Position numbers and translations under genes: made by a program. Below the pieces are notes generated by a model. That model worked only from the letters and a program-made list of their open reading frames with translations, was not told the DNA's origin and searched no databases. A stretch of DNA of 64,000 bases from Cladopsammia gracilis (taxonomy: Eukaryota; Cnidaria; Anthozoa; Scleractinia; Dendrophylliidae), in contig JAJGOT010000021.1 in the NCBI GenBank assembly GCA_022457155.1, positions 2,898,501-2,962,500 of the forward strand. Reading direction: 5' to 3'. Shown in pieces: positions 51,882 through 62,344 of this stretch (the first letter of the stretch is position 1; the number at the start of each line of letters is the position of its first letter).

Positions 51882-52514
51882 TTAAATGCTTTCATCAAAG
51901 TTTTTGGCAATGAATTTCCTCGGCTTATCCACATACAGGAAAGAGAAGGGCTGCGCCGTTGCTTTCCGATAATCTTCTTTGCTGACATTGTTTTCCCTGC
52001 ACATCGCCGCAATTTCTTTGTTGCTTGGGAATTCGAAGATGCAAAAATGCGAACAATTCAGGCGGATATCTTTTGGTGTTCCGAAATAACTTTGTGAAAG
52101 ATAAATCACAGAGCAATTGCGGTGTCTGCCCTGAATGAAATAATCAATCAATGGCTTTTGGTTCTTTTCGGAAACAAAATCATCGAAAACAACCAGCTTT
52201 TGATTCTCCCCTGTCAATTCAGAAACTGGGATGATTTCATCCGGGGATGCTTCCACGACGTCATACCCAGCTTCTTTGCTGATTGGGCGAAACGTTTTCA
52301 GCAGATGTTGATATTTGGCTTGGTCAAGATTTTTCGCATAGAGGAAAATTTTATCGTAGAAGAGCAGGCGGAAAATCATATCCAGGAGAACATTTGTTTT
52401 CCCCGATCCTGAAGGGCCACAGATCAACATTCTGAAAGTTCGATCCGGCATGAACGGGTGAAGTTGTTTGAAAATTGTGATTGGGTCCTGGCAATCATAA
52501 TTTGGGATTTTCAT
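51882..52514 (-). CDS. Element 2 A32-like genome-packaging ATPase
   Basis: The ATG at 52514 follows AATAA, giving TAAAATG. The 210-residue frame is intact. Walker A is GPSGSGKT near residue 35, Walker B is KLVVFDDFVSE near residue 106, and VIYLSQSYF follows. It would drive DNA into the capsid. It is the cleanest gene of the element. Confidence 0.92.
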   Translation of the reverse strand: MKIPNYDCQDPITIFKQLHPFMPDRTFRMLICGPSGSGKTNVLLDMIFRLLFYDKIFLYAKNLDQAKYQHLLKTFRPISKEAGYDVVEASPDEIIPVSELTGENQKLVVFDDFVSEKNQKPLIDYFIQGRHRNCSVIYLSQSYFGTPKDIRLNCSHFCIFEFPSNKEIAAMCRENNVSKEDYRKATAQPFSFLYVDKPRKFIAKNFDESI

Positions 52515-52580
52515 TTTATTGATGAACATTATGTTCTACATCTTGTTTTTCATCCCAAATTTGTGTTTCTGGGATATAAA

Positions 52581-53551
52581 ATGAGTTTATTGAAATGGCA
52601 AGAAATGGCCAAAAGCAAATCTGCTTTGGGTAAAAAAATCAACTTTGTTCACAATGCTATCACCCAAAAAAAGTTGGGTGAAGAGACAAGTCAAATCGGA
52701 CTTGAAAAAACATTCAAACCCATCACATCGAAACTAAATGAGGTGATTGAGTCGAATTTGGGGCCACTTCCTCAGGCGCAACCCGCACGAAGGAAGAAAG
52801 CCAAACTGGAAGAGATTGATTATCTACCCGAAGTCGACCCATTTGAAGATATGGATGCCGAAGGCTTGTTTGATGAGGCCGTTCCATCCCAAACAAAGAA
52901 ACAAATTCCACCAGCTCCTCCAACATATGAAGAAGTTGTGCAAGAGGTAGGGGAAGATCCACCTGAATATGAAGATGAATCTCCCGATTATGCTCTTGCG
53001 CCGTGTGATGAAGTGGAAGAGGAAAAAGGAGATGAAGCCAATCAGATATTGGATAGCTTGGACCTCACGAATTATGATACTGTGGAGAAAACTCTCAGTG
53101 AACCAAATGTTTCATCAGCGAGGAAAATCCATTATCTCAAGAATCTTGTGGCCATTGCAATCTTCAGAAGAAATCAGTTGAAGGGCTACAAAGCTGCTTG
53201 GACCAAAAAGTTCCATAAAGGTGCAAAAACGCAAGAGATAAAGAATTTGCAACATAGCAGAATAGACCGCTCATCCCGAATTTTGAGTGAATACATCAAA
53301 CATTTTCAAGCGAAACAAAAGACATTGACAGGTTCGGGACTGAGAAGAAAAAAGGTGGATCCGTCCGTTTTTTCTCCAACCCCGCAGATCTTCTCCAGAA
53401 ACTGGAGGTCATCGTTGGCTCCATTCTTGCTGGGAACACAAACGTTGGCATCAGAAATACCGGGGTGTCAATTCTCGATCTTCTCCTGAAAGAGGGCGTC
53501 ATCAACAGATCCCAGCATGAGAAGCTCTTTAAAAACTATTTCAAGCCCTAA
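52581..53551 (+). pseudogene. Element 2 PPxY-containing virion-type protein
   Basis: The start follows GATATAAA. The protein has a basic N-terminus, an acidic middle with PPTYEEV and PPEYEDE (two PPxY late-domain motifs), and a helical C-terminus. A frameshift near 53355 moves the last 65 codons into another frame, which contains IVGSILAGNT and ends at TAA 53549-53551. That TAA is part of the next TAAAATG. PPxY motifs recruit Nedd4-type ubiquitin ligases in known viruses, and adenovirus protein VI is a functional parallel. Confidence 0.65.
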
Positions 53552-53552
53552 A

Positions 53553-54327
53553 ATGGAAATCGAAAGAGAAATTGTCCTGTCATCCTTTTCCGTCAAGACT
53601 GGGGGAAACAAACCAGAAAATTTCACAACAAAATTCAATCGACCCATTGTTTTGGATTCAAATTCCCAATATGTTGTTGGGTTGAACAGAATTATCAATA
53701 TGAGTTTTACGTGGTATAACATCAATGCGGCATTGAAAAATCAGCTGATCAGATTCAGCTCTGATGGTGGGAAAACATTTTCCGATATCACCTTTCCTGC
53801 TGGGGTTTGGGATTATTCCACAATAAATGCGGCAATTCGAAAAGCAACAGGCCCCCTCGCAGGATCCACCCCAGGAAAGAATGAAAAATTCCCAATCAAT
53901 CTTGCTTTCTCTCTCACAACCTTCAGAGTAACAATCACACTGGAAGAAAACTGGCAACTTGATCTCTCTAAATCTAACTTCAACGATCTCGTTGGTTTCG
54001 ATAAAAAGATTCTGAAAGACAAAGTCAACATTGGCCCCAGAGTTCCAAACCTCAGCCAAGATACTGATATGTTGAACGTTCATTGCGATCTCACAAGTGA
54101 TTCCCTTGTGGATGGGGAAGAGAGTGATATCATCTTCTCCTTTTCCACATCTGTTCTGCAGGCCTCCTATAGTTTCACTTTGGAACCAATGAGAATCACA
54201 TTCAGCCCTGTGAATAAAACACAATAAGCTCCATTCGGATTTATATCACTGATGGGAAAAGACGGATTGTGGATTTGAATGGAGCCGATACGGCGTTCTC
54301 TCTGATCTTGAAAAAGCAACTAAAATG
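53553..54327 (+). pseudogene. Element 2 penton-like minor capsid protein
   Basis: The ATG at 53553 lies in CCCTAAAATG. The 225-residue open part is beta-rich (IVLDSNSQYVVGLNRI, LNVHCDLTSDSLV). A frameshift near 54228 leads to a further 30 codons ending TGA at 54325-54327, overlapping the next ATG. It corresponds in order and pattern to 33925-34437 of element 1. A single-jelly-roll penton is the likely identity. Confidence 0.7.
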
Positions 54328-54702
54328 AAAAGTTATGAATTCTCTCGTTAATATCACCCCCAGCTGGGGCGGTTTGTCTTCCGGCACAAAGGAACAGGTT
54401 TGATTGTGGACAATATTTTCAAACCAATAAGGAAGGTCGCATCAGTCGTCTTCAATAAATTCGCGAAACCCATTGCGAAAAAAGCATTGGAATCAGGTAT
54501 TTCTCACGCTGGAGAAAAACTCGGCAAAAAAGCAGTTGAAAAATCTGGTGATTTGATCATGAAAAAACTGGGAAATATGAGAAGGAAACCCTCCTCCAAA
54601 AAAGCTGCTGCTGCTCCTCGACCGCAGGGAGAAAGTTCTGATGTCATATTGAACAGGTTGATCTCTGGGCAAGGCATCCGAAAAAGAAATAAAAGAACAT
54701 AA
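54325..54702 (+). pseudogene. Element 2 small basic protein
   Basis: The ATG overlaps the previous stop. An in-frame TAA at 54349-54351 is followed by the same frame to 54702, with an amphipathic helix (KPIRKVASVVFNKFAKPIAKK) and a basic Arg/Lys-rich C-terminus. It could be a minor core or membrane-lytic protein. The stop is embedded in the next TAAAATG. Confidence 0.5.
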
Positions 54703-54703
54703 A

Positions 54704-56074
54704 ATGGCTTTTCGATCGAGTGAATATCTTCAAAGAAATGAATTAGTGCGCTTCCAGCTGGATGACACAATCAGAGCTCCAGCTAATGGGCAACCTCAAC
54801 ACAAAGGTGGTTATAAATTCACAATTAATGACCGATCTGCATTCTATGATTGGTATAATGCGTATTTCGAGGTGAAGTTTCAACTCCAAAAACTGGCGGA
54901 TGGTGCTGGCTATGCAGCAGCTGACAGGATCACAGTGATCAATGGCGCTCATTCCCTGATTAAACACGTGAAGATTAAATCTGCAGGAAAGATTGTTTAT
55001 GATACTGATAATCTGCATAAAGTCTGTTTCGCAAAGAATTTGTTAGAATACTCCGATGACTTCAGCAGATCAGTAGCCAAGAACAGTTTCTGGTATTTGG
55101 ATACTGATGCAACAACCGCTAATACAAATCTTGGATTTGAAGCTCGGCAGGTGCAATCTCAAGCAGTTCAAGACAATGGAAACGGCGGTGCAAAGAACAT
55201 TAACACGATCATTCCCCTGAATCGTTTTTCCTTTTTCGAAGAGTTGGAAGATTAGATGCTTGTGCCCATGCAGCTGCAATTCGAGATTGAGCTTAATGAG
55301 GATGGGGAGCTGATTCATATGGCAAACGACGTTGATGCCGGAAGAGTTGTGCTGAATCGATTTCTGCTTTGGGTGCCAAGATTGACTCCCAAAGATTCTC
55401 TGTATGACAAATTTGTCAGCTCATTCCTGAAAGAAACGCAATGGAAATATCTGAGGGAAATGTATTTGCAATCAGCTCCCGCAAGATCATCAGGATTCTT
55501 CCAGATCTCACCGAGCATTGACAATGTGAGGCATATTTTTGTCTGGCTGAAAAGAACCGCTCCACCCAATGATGTCCCTGCAGAAGACAATCCCTATCTA
55601 ATGGACACTTTCAAGCTGAATGCGCTAAATGCAAACTCATCCTTGTTGAACTGTCGATTAGAATATGGAAACGGAGTTTTCTACCCGGAAACAGAGTATG
55701 ACAGTGAAAGCAAAGTGAGGATTTTCCAGGATGTCATGGCTTATGCAATGAGGAAAAATGATTTCAACACTGGAACGCAGCTGAATCTCGACAATTTCAA
55801 TTCTCTTTTCCCGTTGATCTATTTCGATCTGACTTATCAAACTGAAAAACCAACAAGAGATCCCAAGCTGTTGATATTCAGATATCGATTGAACGCAGAC
55901 GCAGCTGCAAACTTCAATGTACATGCCATTGTTCTCTATGAAGAACTGGTGAAAATTGATAAAATTGGAAATGAACTGTTATCGTGTGAAGCGAGCGCAG
56001 CGAATGAAGTGAGCCGAGCGAAGCGAGCGAGCGCGCGCAGCGGCTGTGATCTGAAAACATATGTTGTCATTTAA
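54704..56074 (+). pseudogene. mcp: Element 2 major capsid protein
   Basis: The ATG at 54704 lies in ACATAAAATG. 183 codons are followed by TAG at 55253-55255, then the same frame resumes with ATG and runs to TAA at 56072-56074, for 456 codons in all. Features include FTINDRSAFYDWYNAYFEV near the start and strand-rich sequence throughout, consistent with a double-jelly-roll capsid protein. The last 25 codons are a GAGCGAAGCGAGC-type repeat that looks like an insertion at the C-terminus. It lies between the penton and pX-like genes. Confidence 0.8.
55990..56046. repeat. GAGCGAAGCG-type low-complexity insertion in capsid gene
   Basis: AGCGAGCGCAGCGAATGAAG and GCCGAGCGAAGCGAGCGAGC make a CpG-rich run unlike the AT-rich gene around it. 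Related short pieces occur at about 56450-56500 and 56955-56985. Confidence 0.8.
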
Positions 56075-56075
56075 A

Positions 56076-56958
56076 ATGACAACATATCACCCATATAAAG
56101 TAAATCTGTCGAAAGGGCAAAAAAGCAAGCTTGGAAGAGCATTCAAAGCAAACTGCGCTATCACCCTGAGATTAAAAAAAATCAAACAAGCGGAAGTGAT
56201 GAACTGATGCTAACAACCAATCAAAAGAAACGAATTGCCAAAGCTGCAGCTTTGGGAAAGGGAGTTGAGCTAAAGATATCGAAAATGCAAATCCGAAAGG
56301 TGATGAAGCAAGGTGGAAATCTTTTCTCTGCTATTGTTCCCCTGGCTCGTTCCCTGGCACCCACCCTGGCAAAGACAGTTGGGCTGTCAGCATTGGCTGG
56401 TTTGGCGAGTGAAGGAGCGAGTCAAGTTGTGAAAAAGATAAGTGGAAAAGGAGCGCAGCGACTGCGACTGAAAGGAGCGCAGCGACCGCGACTGAAAGGA
56501 GCGGGGCAAACGGGTGGGTTTCGCATTCCCCAAGATAAAATTCAAAAACTGATTGACAATAAACATCTGTTGACAGATAAACAGAAACAGGATATTTTGA
56601 CTGCCCTGAATTCAGGAGGACAGTTGGTGATCAAACCATCCGCAAAACAGTTTGGTGGGGCATTGGGAACAATTCTGGCTTCCATTGGAATTCCATTGGC
56701 ACTTGACATGGTGAAAAATTTATTTGGGAAAGGCGCTCCAAGAGTTGGACGCCCAAAAGGAAAAGGCGCCCCAAGAGTTGGCCGACCAAAAGGAAACGGC
56801 GCTCCGAGATTGGGAGCCCCTTGGGAACCACCACCCCCATTCATCGGAACCTGGGAACGAAAAATTGGGATGGGAAAAAATCAAAAAAAGGAGCGGGACT
56901 TCTGCTGGGAACGAAAAGTCCATTCAACAACATCCCAGTTCTCGGAGCGATTTTGTGA
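56076..56958 (+). pseudogene. Element 2 pX-like minor capsid / core protein
   Basis: The ATG at 56076 is in ATTTAAAATG. Frameshifts near 56195 and 56880 divide it; the last frame ends TGA at 56956-56958. It has a basic N-terminus, a hydrophobic helix (VPLARSLAPTLAKT), the block IPQDKIQKLIDNK, a strongly hydrophobic GALGTILASIGIPLAL, and three tandem GAPRVGRPKG repeats. Glycine-rich hydrophobic plus basic segments recall adenovirus core peptide precursors. The 33-bp repeats and an AGCGCAGCGAC piece look expanded. Confidence 0.6.
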
Positions 56959-57350
56959 AGCTGAGCGAAGCGAAGCCGAAACCGAAGTTCGTGAACAAAC
57001 CCCTGACCAACGTTGATCTCATGAAGTGGATTGATTTTCTGAAAATTCCCAATTTCAAAGGGATTTTCGCCAGGGATGAAGTGAGGCCCCGAGAACACAG
57101 CCCCTGCATCATCAATCTTGATTCGCTTGCAAATGCAGGAACTCACTGGGTGTGCTGCGCCCCCGGACAGAAATTCACGTGCTATTTCGACTCTTTTGGA
57201 ATGGGATTTCCCCAGGAATTCAAACGTTCCAAACCGGTGATTTGGAACAGCAGTCAGTATCAAAATATCAACAGCGTTCTTTGCGGGTATTATTGCTTGT
57301 TTTTCCTCCATCAATGGTCGCAGGGGAAAGATTTCACTCATGTCCAATAT
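56955..57350 (+). pseudogene. Element 2 adenain-type cysteine protease, 3' truncated
   Basis: The open frame contains THWVCC (catalytic His), then CYFDSFGMGFP (acidic partner), then the catalytic Cys in VLCGYYCLFFLHQW, in the order of adenovirus-like maturation proteases. It would cleave capsid precursors. The expected start overlaps the TGA of the previous gene, but the base there gives GTG; the first in-frame ATG is 57021. The gene runs into ACAGTCTGT repeats near 57350 and has lost its end. Confidence 0.85.
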
Positions 57351-57640
57351 AGACGCACGGATACAGTCTGTCAAACCCACATTACGATCTGTACGGTCTG
57401 ACAAACTGTAACAGTGACCAGTCGGTCCGTTGACAGTCCGTAAATTGCTTCTCATTAAAGCAAGAACAAGCAAAAAGAACACGGACAGATACAGTTTGTC
57501 AAATGGATCATACAGTCTGTACGACTCACTGATAATTATATGCATCAATCTGGCGGGTAACGGGTGAAACGGTTTGACAGTCTGTACGGTCTGTACAGAC
57601 CGTAAAAGCGGAAGTCGGTCTGTCGACAGTCCGTAAATTG
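57351..57640. repeat. ACAGTCTGTACGGTCTG-type repeats
   Basis: ACAGTCTGT, GACAGTCCGTAAATTGC and GTACGGTCTG recur with both orientations. GGTCTGTCGACAGTCCGTAA and GGTCCGTTGACAGTCCGTAA are two near-identical blocks 180 bases apart. It marks where element 2 is cut off. Confidence 0.8.
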
Positions 57641-59110
57641 CATCTCATTAACAAAGATCCACGACGGAGGGTGAAACAACGCAGCACAGCGAAACTAAAG
57701 AACGTGTATATATCTCGTTCTAAAAGCGTGTGCAAAGGAATTACAAGTTTCAATAGTCATAAATACAAACGAAGATACACAACGAACGGTGAACCAACGC
57801 AGCACAGCGAAACTAAAGAACATGTATACTATCTCGTTCTAAAAGCGTGTGCAAAGGAATTACAAGTTTCAATAGTCATAAATACAAACGAAGATACACA
57901 ACGAACGGTGAACCAACGCAGCACAGCGAAACTAAAGAACATGTTTACTATCTCGTTCTAAAAGCGTGTGCAAAGAAATTACACGTTTCAATAGTCATAA
58001 ATACAAACGAAGATACACAACGAACGGTGAACCAACGCAGCACAGCGAAACTAAAGAACATGTATATATCTCGTTCTAAAAGCGTGTGCAAAGAAATTAC
58101 ACGTTTCAATAGTCATAAATACAAACGAAGATACACAACGAACGGTGAACCAACGCAGCACAGCGAAACTAAAGAACATGTATATATCTCGTTCTAAAAG
58201 CGTGTGCAAAGAAATTACACGTTTCAATAGTGTGTGCAAAGGAATTACAAGTTTCAATAGTCATAAATACAAACGAAGATACACAACGAACGGTGAACCA
58301 ACGCAGCACAGCGAAACTAAAGAACATGTATACTATCTTGTTCTAAAAGCGTGTGCAAAGGAATTACAAGTTTCAATAGTCATAAATACAAACGAAGATA
58401 CACAACGAACGGTGAACCAACGCAGCACAGCGAAACTAAAGAACATGTATATATCTCGTTCTAAAAGCGTGTGCAAAGAAATTACACGTTTCAATAGTCA
58501 TAAATACAAACGAAGATACATAACGAACGGTGAACCAACGCAGCACAGCGAAACTAAAGAACATGTATATATCTCGTTCTAAAAGCGTGTGCAAAGAAAT
58601 TACACGTTTCAATAGTGTGTGCAAAGGAATTACAAGTTTCAATAGTCATAAATACAAACGAAGATACACAACGAACGGTGAACCAACGCAGCACAGCGAA
58701 ACTAAAGAACATGTATATATCTCGTTCTAAAAGCGTGTGCAAAGAAATTACACGTTTCAATAGTCATAAATACAAACGAAGATACACAACGAACGGTGAA
58801 CCAACGCAGCACAGCGAAACTAAAGAACATGTATATATCTCGTTCTAAAAGCGTGTGCAAAGAAATTACACGTTTCAATAGTCATAAATACAAACGAAGA
58901 TACACAACGAACGGTGAACCAACGCAGCACAGCGAAACTAAAGAACATGTATATATCTCGTTCTAAAAGCGTGTGCAAAGAAATTACACGTTTCAATAGT
59001 CGTAAATACAAACGAAGATACACAACGAACGGTGAACCAACGCAGCACAGCGAAACTAAAGAACATATACATATCTCGTTCTAAAAGCGTGTGCAAAGAA
59101 ATCACACGTT
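57641..59110. repeat. 118-119 bp satellite, about twelve copies
   Basis: The unit runs from GCGTGTGCAAAG(A/G)AATTACA through CATAAATACAAACGAAGATA and GGTGAACCAACGCAGCACAG to TCTCGTTCTAAAA. Two copies are shortened and joined by a repeated TTTCAATAGTGTGTGCAAAG. The frames on both strands are repeat artefacts. Confidence 0.95.
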
Positions 59111-59154
59111 TCAATAGACATAAATAGAAAGATACAAAAGCAGCAGAATTTAAG

Positions 59155-59700
59155 CCTGGTTTCTATATAATCGCAATCGTCGTTCGTAGCGATCGCTGCG
59201 ATCCTTGCGATCATATGGAAACCAAAACGTTGCGATCCTTGCGATCGTTGCAATCGTTGCGATTGCGATCGCAGAGATACAAAAATGAGATAAGCCTGGT
59301 TTCCATATAATCGCAACGATCGCAACGATCGTAGCGATCGTTACGATCGACGATCGCTGCGATTCTTGCGACCCTTGCGATCATATGGAAACCAAAACGT
59401 TGCGATCCTTGCGATCGTTGTCTCTAGAAAAATTTCTATCTCTGCGATCGCAATCGCAACGATCGCAAGGATCGCAACGTTTTGGTTTCCATATGATCGC
59501 AAGGGTCGCAAGGATCGCAGCGATCGTTGATCGTAACGATCATTGCGATCGTATGGAAACCAGGCTATAGAAATTTTTCTATCTCTGCGATCGCAATCGC
59601 AACGGATCGCAACGATCGCAACGTTTTGGTTTCCATATGATCGCAAGGGTCGCAAGAATCGCAGCGATCGTTGCGATTTTATGGAAACCAAGCTTTTGAA
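59155..59700. repeat. Nested foldback MITEs with TTTCCATATGATCGCAA ends
   Basis: AGCCTGGTTTCCATATAATCG and its complement occur at 59155, 59290, 59550 and 59690, and the interior is almost entirely GCGATC and TGCGATCG units. Several insertions of the same family seem to be nested. Confidence 0.85.
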
Positions 59701-59868
59701 GAGAATTATCATACGCGCGCGACTGACGAGCATTATTATTATCCCAGTCAGGTTAAAACAAAGTCCCGAAAAGCGGCAGAATTTAGAAGGGAATCATCAA
59801 ACGCGCGCGACTGGCGAGCATTATTATTTCCCCAGTCAGGCCATTAAACCAAAATCCCGAAAAGCGGG
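59698..59868. repeat. Direct duplication of about 85 bp
   Basis: ACGCGCGCGACTG.CGAGCATTATTAT, CCCAGTCAGG and ATCCCGAAAAGCGG (once AGTCCCGAAAAGCGG) occur twice in the same order. Confidence 0.75.
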
Positions 59869-60298
59869 ATGTGTTTCCCTTGGGGCACGCATAACGGTAT
59901 GCGTGTCACCACTCCTTGATTCACGTTTGTTATTGAAGCCTACCAGCGACGAGGTTGTTCCTCGGGGCTACTTTTCATATCTACATATTTTTCTGGCACA
60001 AGTTATTATCATTATACGCACCAGTTATGTTCAAATTGAACTCTAACAGAGGAGATTTTTACAAAACGCAAACATGTTAAACCACAAATTACGGAAGATC
60101 CCTCTGTTAAAATTACATGAGAGCAGTGTTAACATGCGAATATTTTTACGAGTTTACTGGAGACAAATGATGGACACAAATGATGGACAAAATCTAACGA
60201 CTAAATTTTCTGAAAATAAACGAAACCAAATATTGCAGGCTGATTTACAATCCACCGTGTTGCCATGGCAACACCCTAAAAGCTCAACAAAAATATCA
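59869..60298. other. No gene recognised
   Basis: Only short frames are seen, and no repeat family is recognised. Confidence 0.4.
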
Positions 60299-60553
60299 AA
60301 ATACAGCTATTTCAATTAATGTCGTCGGATGAAAGCTCAAAGCTACAAGCCAAGATAGTTGAGAGCGACGCAAAACAAACGTTTTTCCCGCTCGTCGCAT
60401 CGCTCATTCGCGCCGTTTCTTTTCGTTTCACCGCTCCCAACTATCTGCATGCCTGGAACAGGCGCTCGGTTTACTCGTTCGGTCTTGACTTGTAGACTTT
60501 GAGCTTTGAGCAATGAGCTTTCACCCGACAACGTTAATTGAAATAGCTGTATA
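60299..60553. mobile_element. MITE with 50-base inverted ends
   Basis: ATACAGCTATTTCAATTAAT at the left is mirrored by ATTGAAATAGCTGTAT at the right, and AAGCTCAAAGCT pairs with AGCTTTGAGC. It is about 255 bases with no coding content. Confidence 0.85.
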
Positions 60554-60579
60554 TAGCTTGTTGCTTAATCGTATGCCTC

Positions 60580-60975
60580 ACCAATTTCGGGCGCTCGGAC
60601 GTTAGCAGTTTTGAAATGGCAATGAATGACGCAAAGGCACAGTGAAATTGTGTTCAGCCACCTTAACGTCTCGTCGTCCGCCATCCATGTCGAACTTGAA
60701 ATCACGTGAGCTCGCCATGCAATTTTATTGGCTAATCGATTAATTTGGCTCAGCCAGATTCTCGTGGCGCCCACACACGATGAGGAATTTGTCTCGTGAG
60801 GCAAAAAATATCAAACACGACAGATATTTGTCTCACGACCTCGCGAAGCGAAAAACTCAAAAAAAAAAAACCTCACTCACTCACAAAAATTCCAACGCAC
60901 ACTTGAGGAAACAGCTGAGCTAACAACCTCGCGAGGAAGTTTGCTCGGCACTTTCCTCAAGTGTGGGGCAGGCAT
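60580..60975 (-). repeat. Dispersed repeat B, copy 1 (CCTGCC...CACACTTGA ends)
   Basis: It contains CGTCGTCCGCCATC, CAATTTTATTGGCTAATCGA, GCCTCGTGAGACAAAT-type blocks and CCTCAAGTGTG. Copies are at 62345-62625 (opposite orientation) and 63225-63515 (same orientation). No transposase is present. Confidence 0.8.
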
Positions 60976-61225
60976 TACATAACCGATTGCGTTGCACAGT
61001 GTTGGTCAAAGCTTTCATTTTGTGCGGTGGCTCCTAAAAGAGCCCTTTTATTTAAGGATGAGTCAGCCATCACTGCTTCTGCAGACCGTTGAGACGAAGC
61101 AGCTTATTATAGTCTATATCAAAATAGAACCAAGTGCTTCTTTTCGCGTCCATATTGATCACATTTTATTACGGAGAGTACAGACCAAAATTTTATTTTT
61201 AGTTTAAGCTGCCATGCTGCCACAC

Positions 61226-61453
61226 CTGGGCGCTTTCCATTTGACCAAAAATTCCGGTTTGAAATTCCCGGTATTCCGTGTGGTGAATGGAACTGTATTT
61301 TCCGGTTGGTTGCACCGTTACACCTGAACGTTAGGGCAACCTCAGTCGCGAGGTTGTCCTAAAATTCCGGAATTTTATGCCGGAAAATTTCCGTTTCATT
61401 CGCTTTCCAACCGGGAATTTCCGGAATTTTTGGTTAAATGGAAAGCGCCCCTG
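61226..61453. mobile_element. MITE with GGGCGCTTTCCATTTGACC ends
   Basis: The left end GGGCGCTTTCCATTTGACCA pairs with the right end TGGTTAAATGGAAAGCGCCC, and ATTCCGG blocks inside are also inverted. The unit is 228 bases and is possibly of hAT type. Confidence 0.85.
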
Positions 61454-61493
61454 ATAATAGTTTTTATAATTTTCCAATTTTTGTCTCGCGTTA

Positions 61494-62033
61494 TTAAAGG
61501 GAACCTCGGCTGAAAAACAGTTTTAGATCCAAAGTATTCGTAATGCTTATATTTAACTCAGGCTGGGGTTTTAAGTCGGTATCTCCGTAACTGGTTACTG
61601 AATGTGAAGTGTTCTTTTTGCAGTTTAAATTTCCCGCGAGCCGCCATGTTTTCTTAATGGTAATTTATGACGTCATTGCGTTGTCGAAGATGTCAATATG
61701 GAGTTTATAGAAGAAGATTTCGCGGTAGAACCGTACAATATCCAGTCAAAAATGCATTAAAAGCATATATATATTTATAAATTTACGTGATGTTGACTTA
61801 AACCGTCGTATTGAAAGCTCACGACAACGCAATGACGTCATAATTTCCCATCAAACTTTGCGAAAACAAACATGGCGGCGCGCGGGAAATTTGAAAGCAA
61901 AAAATGCAGAAACAAAATGCCCAGTATTCAAGAGTTAAAGGTTTGTAATCACCTTCAAAACCCGTAAACCAGTTTAACAATGACACGAACTAATGATCTA
62001 GAAGAAATGTTTTCTAGCCGAGATTCCCTTTAA
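61494..62033. mobile_element. MITE with TTAAAGGGAA(C/T)CTCGGCT ends
   Basis: TTAAAGGGAACCTCGGCT at the left and AGCCGAGATTCCCTTTAA at the right are inverted. TTAA lies at both ends, as in piggyBac-type target sites. Inside, CAAACATGGCGGC and GCCGCCATGTTTTC are inverted too. It is about 540 bases and non-coding. Confidence 0.8.
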
Positions 62034-62344
62034 CAATATAAACGAAGCCAACGTATTATCCTTCTTTATCAGTTAATTTGTTTGTTAGAAGCCACCGCCT
62101 TGTCAACGATAACCCATTGGAAAGCAAGTATTTTCCAATAGTTCGTTTCATTTTATTATTTCGAATTTCCTATTTTGCATATCTTTTTCAGCTAAGGCCT
62201 CTTTTATCTTGGCTATCTTACGGAAATGGTCAATGTACACCACATTTTAACAGAAAAATAGTTCAAAGCTACGGATCTTGTAACATATTTACTGCCCGTA
62301 TGCAAATTTTGCCTCGAAATGGTCTCAAAAGACCCTTTGAGATC

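Larger units (their letters stand above)
41472..57350. mobile_element. Element 2: decayed Polinton-like virus, right end missing
   Basis: The 15.9-kb block holds a polymerase, packaging ATPase, major capsid, penton, pX-like and protease genes plus a fibre-like protein. No integrase is seen. No right inverted repeat is found: the protease gene runs into unrelated repeats near 57350. Its gene content and promoter motif differ from element 1, so the two are separate insertions of different lineages. Confidence 0.85.

Noticed and set aside
17621..56074. Stop-codon recoding in the viral elements
   Set aside because: All affected genes also carry frameshifts, and the stops are of mixed type (TAA and TAG) with no common context, so decay is the simpler reading.
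57641..59110. Secreted or repeat-protein genes in the satellite
   Set aside because: Frames occur on both strands and repeat with the monomer; no start context or splice sites are seen.
59056..59733. Arg/Ser-rich frames near 59341-59733
   Set aside because: They translate GCGATC repeats of nested foldback MITEs.
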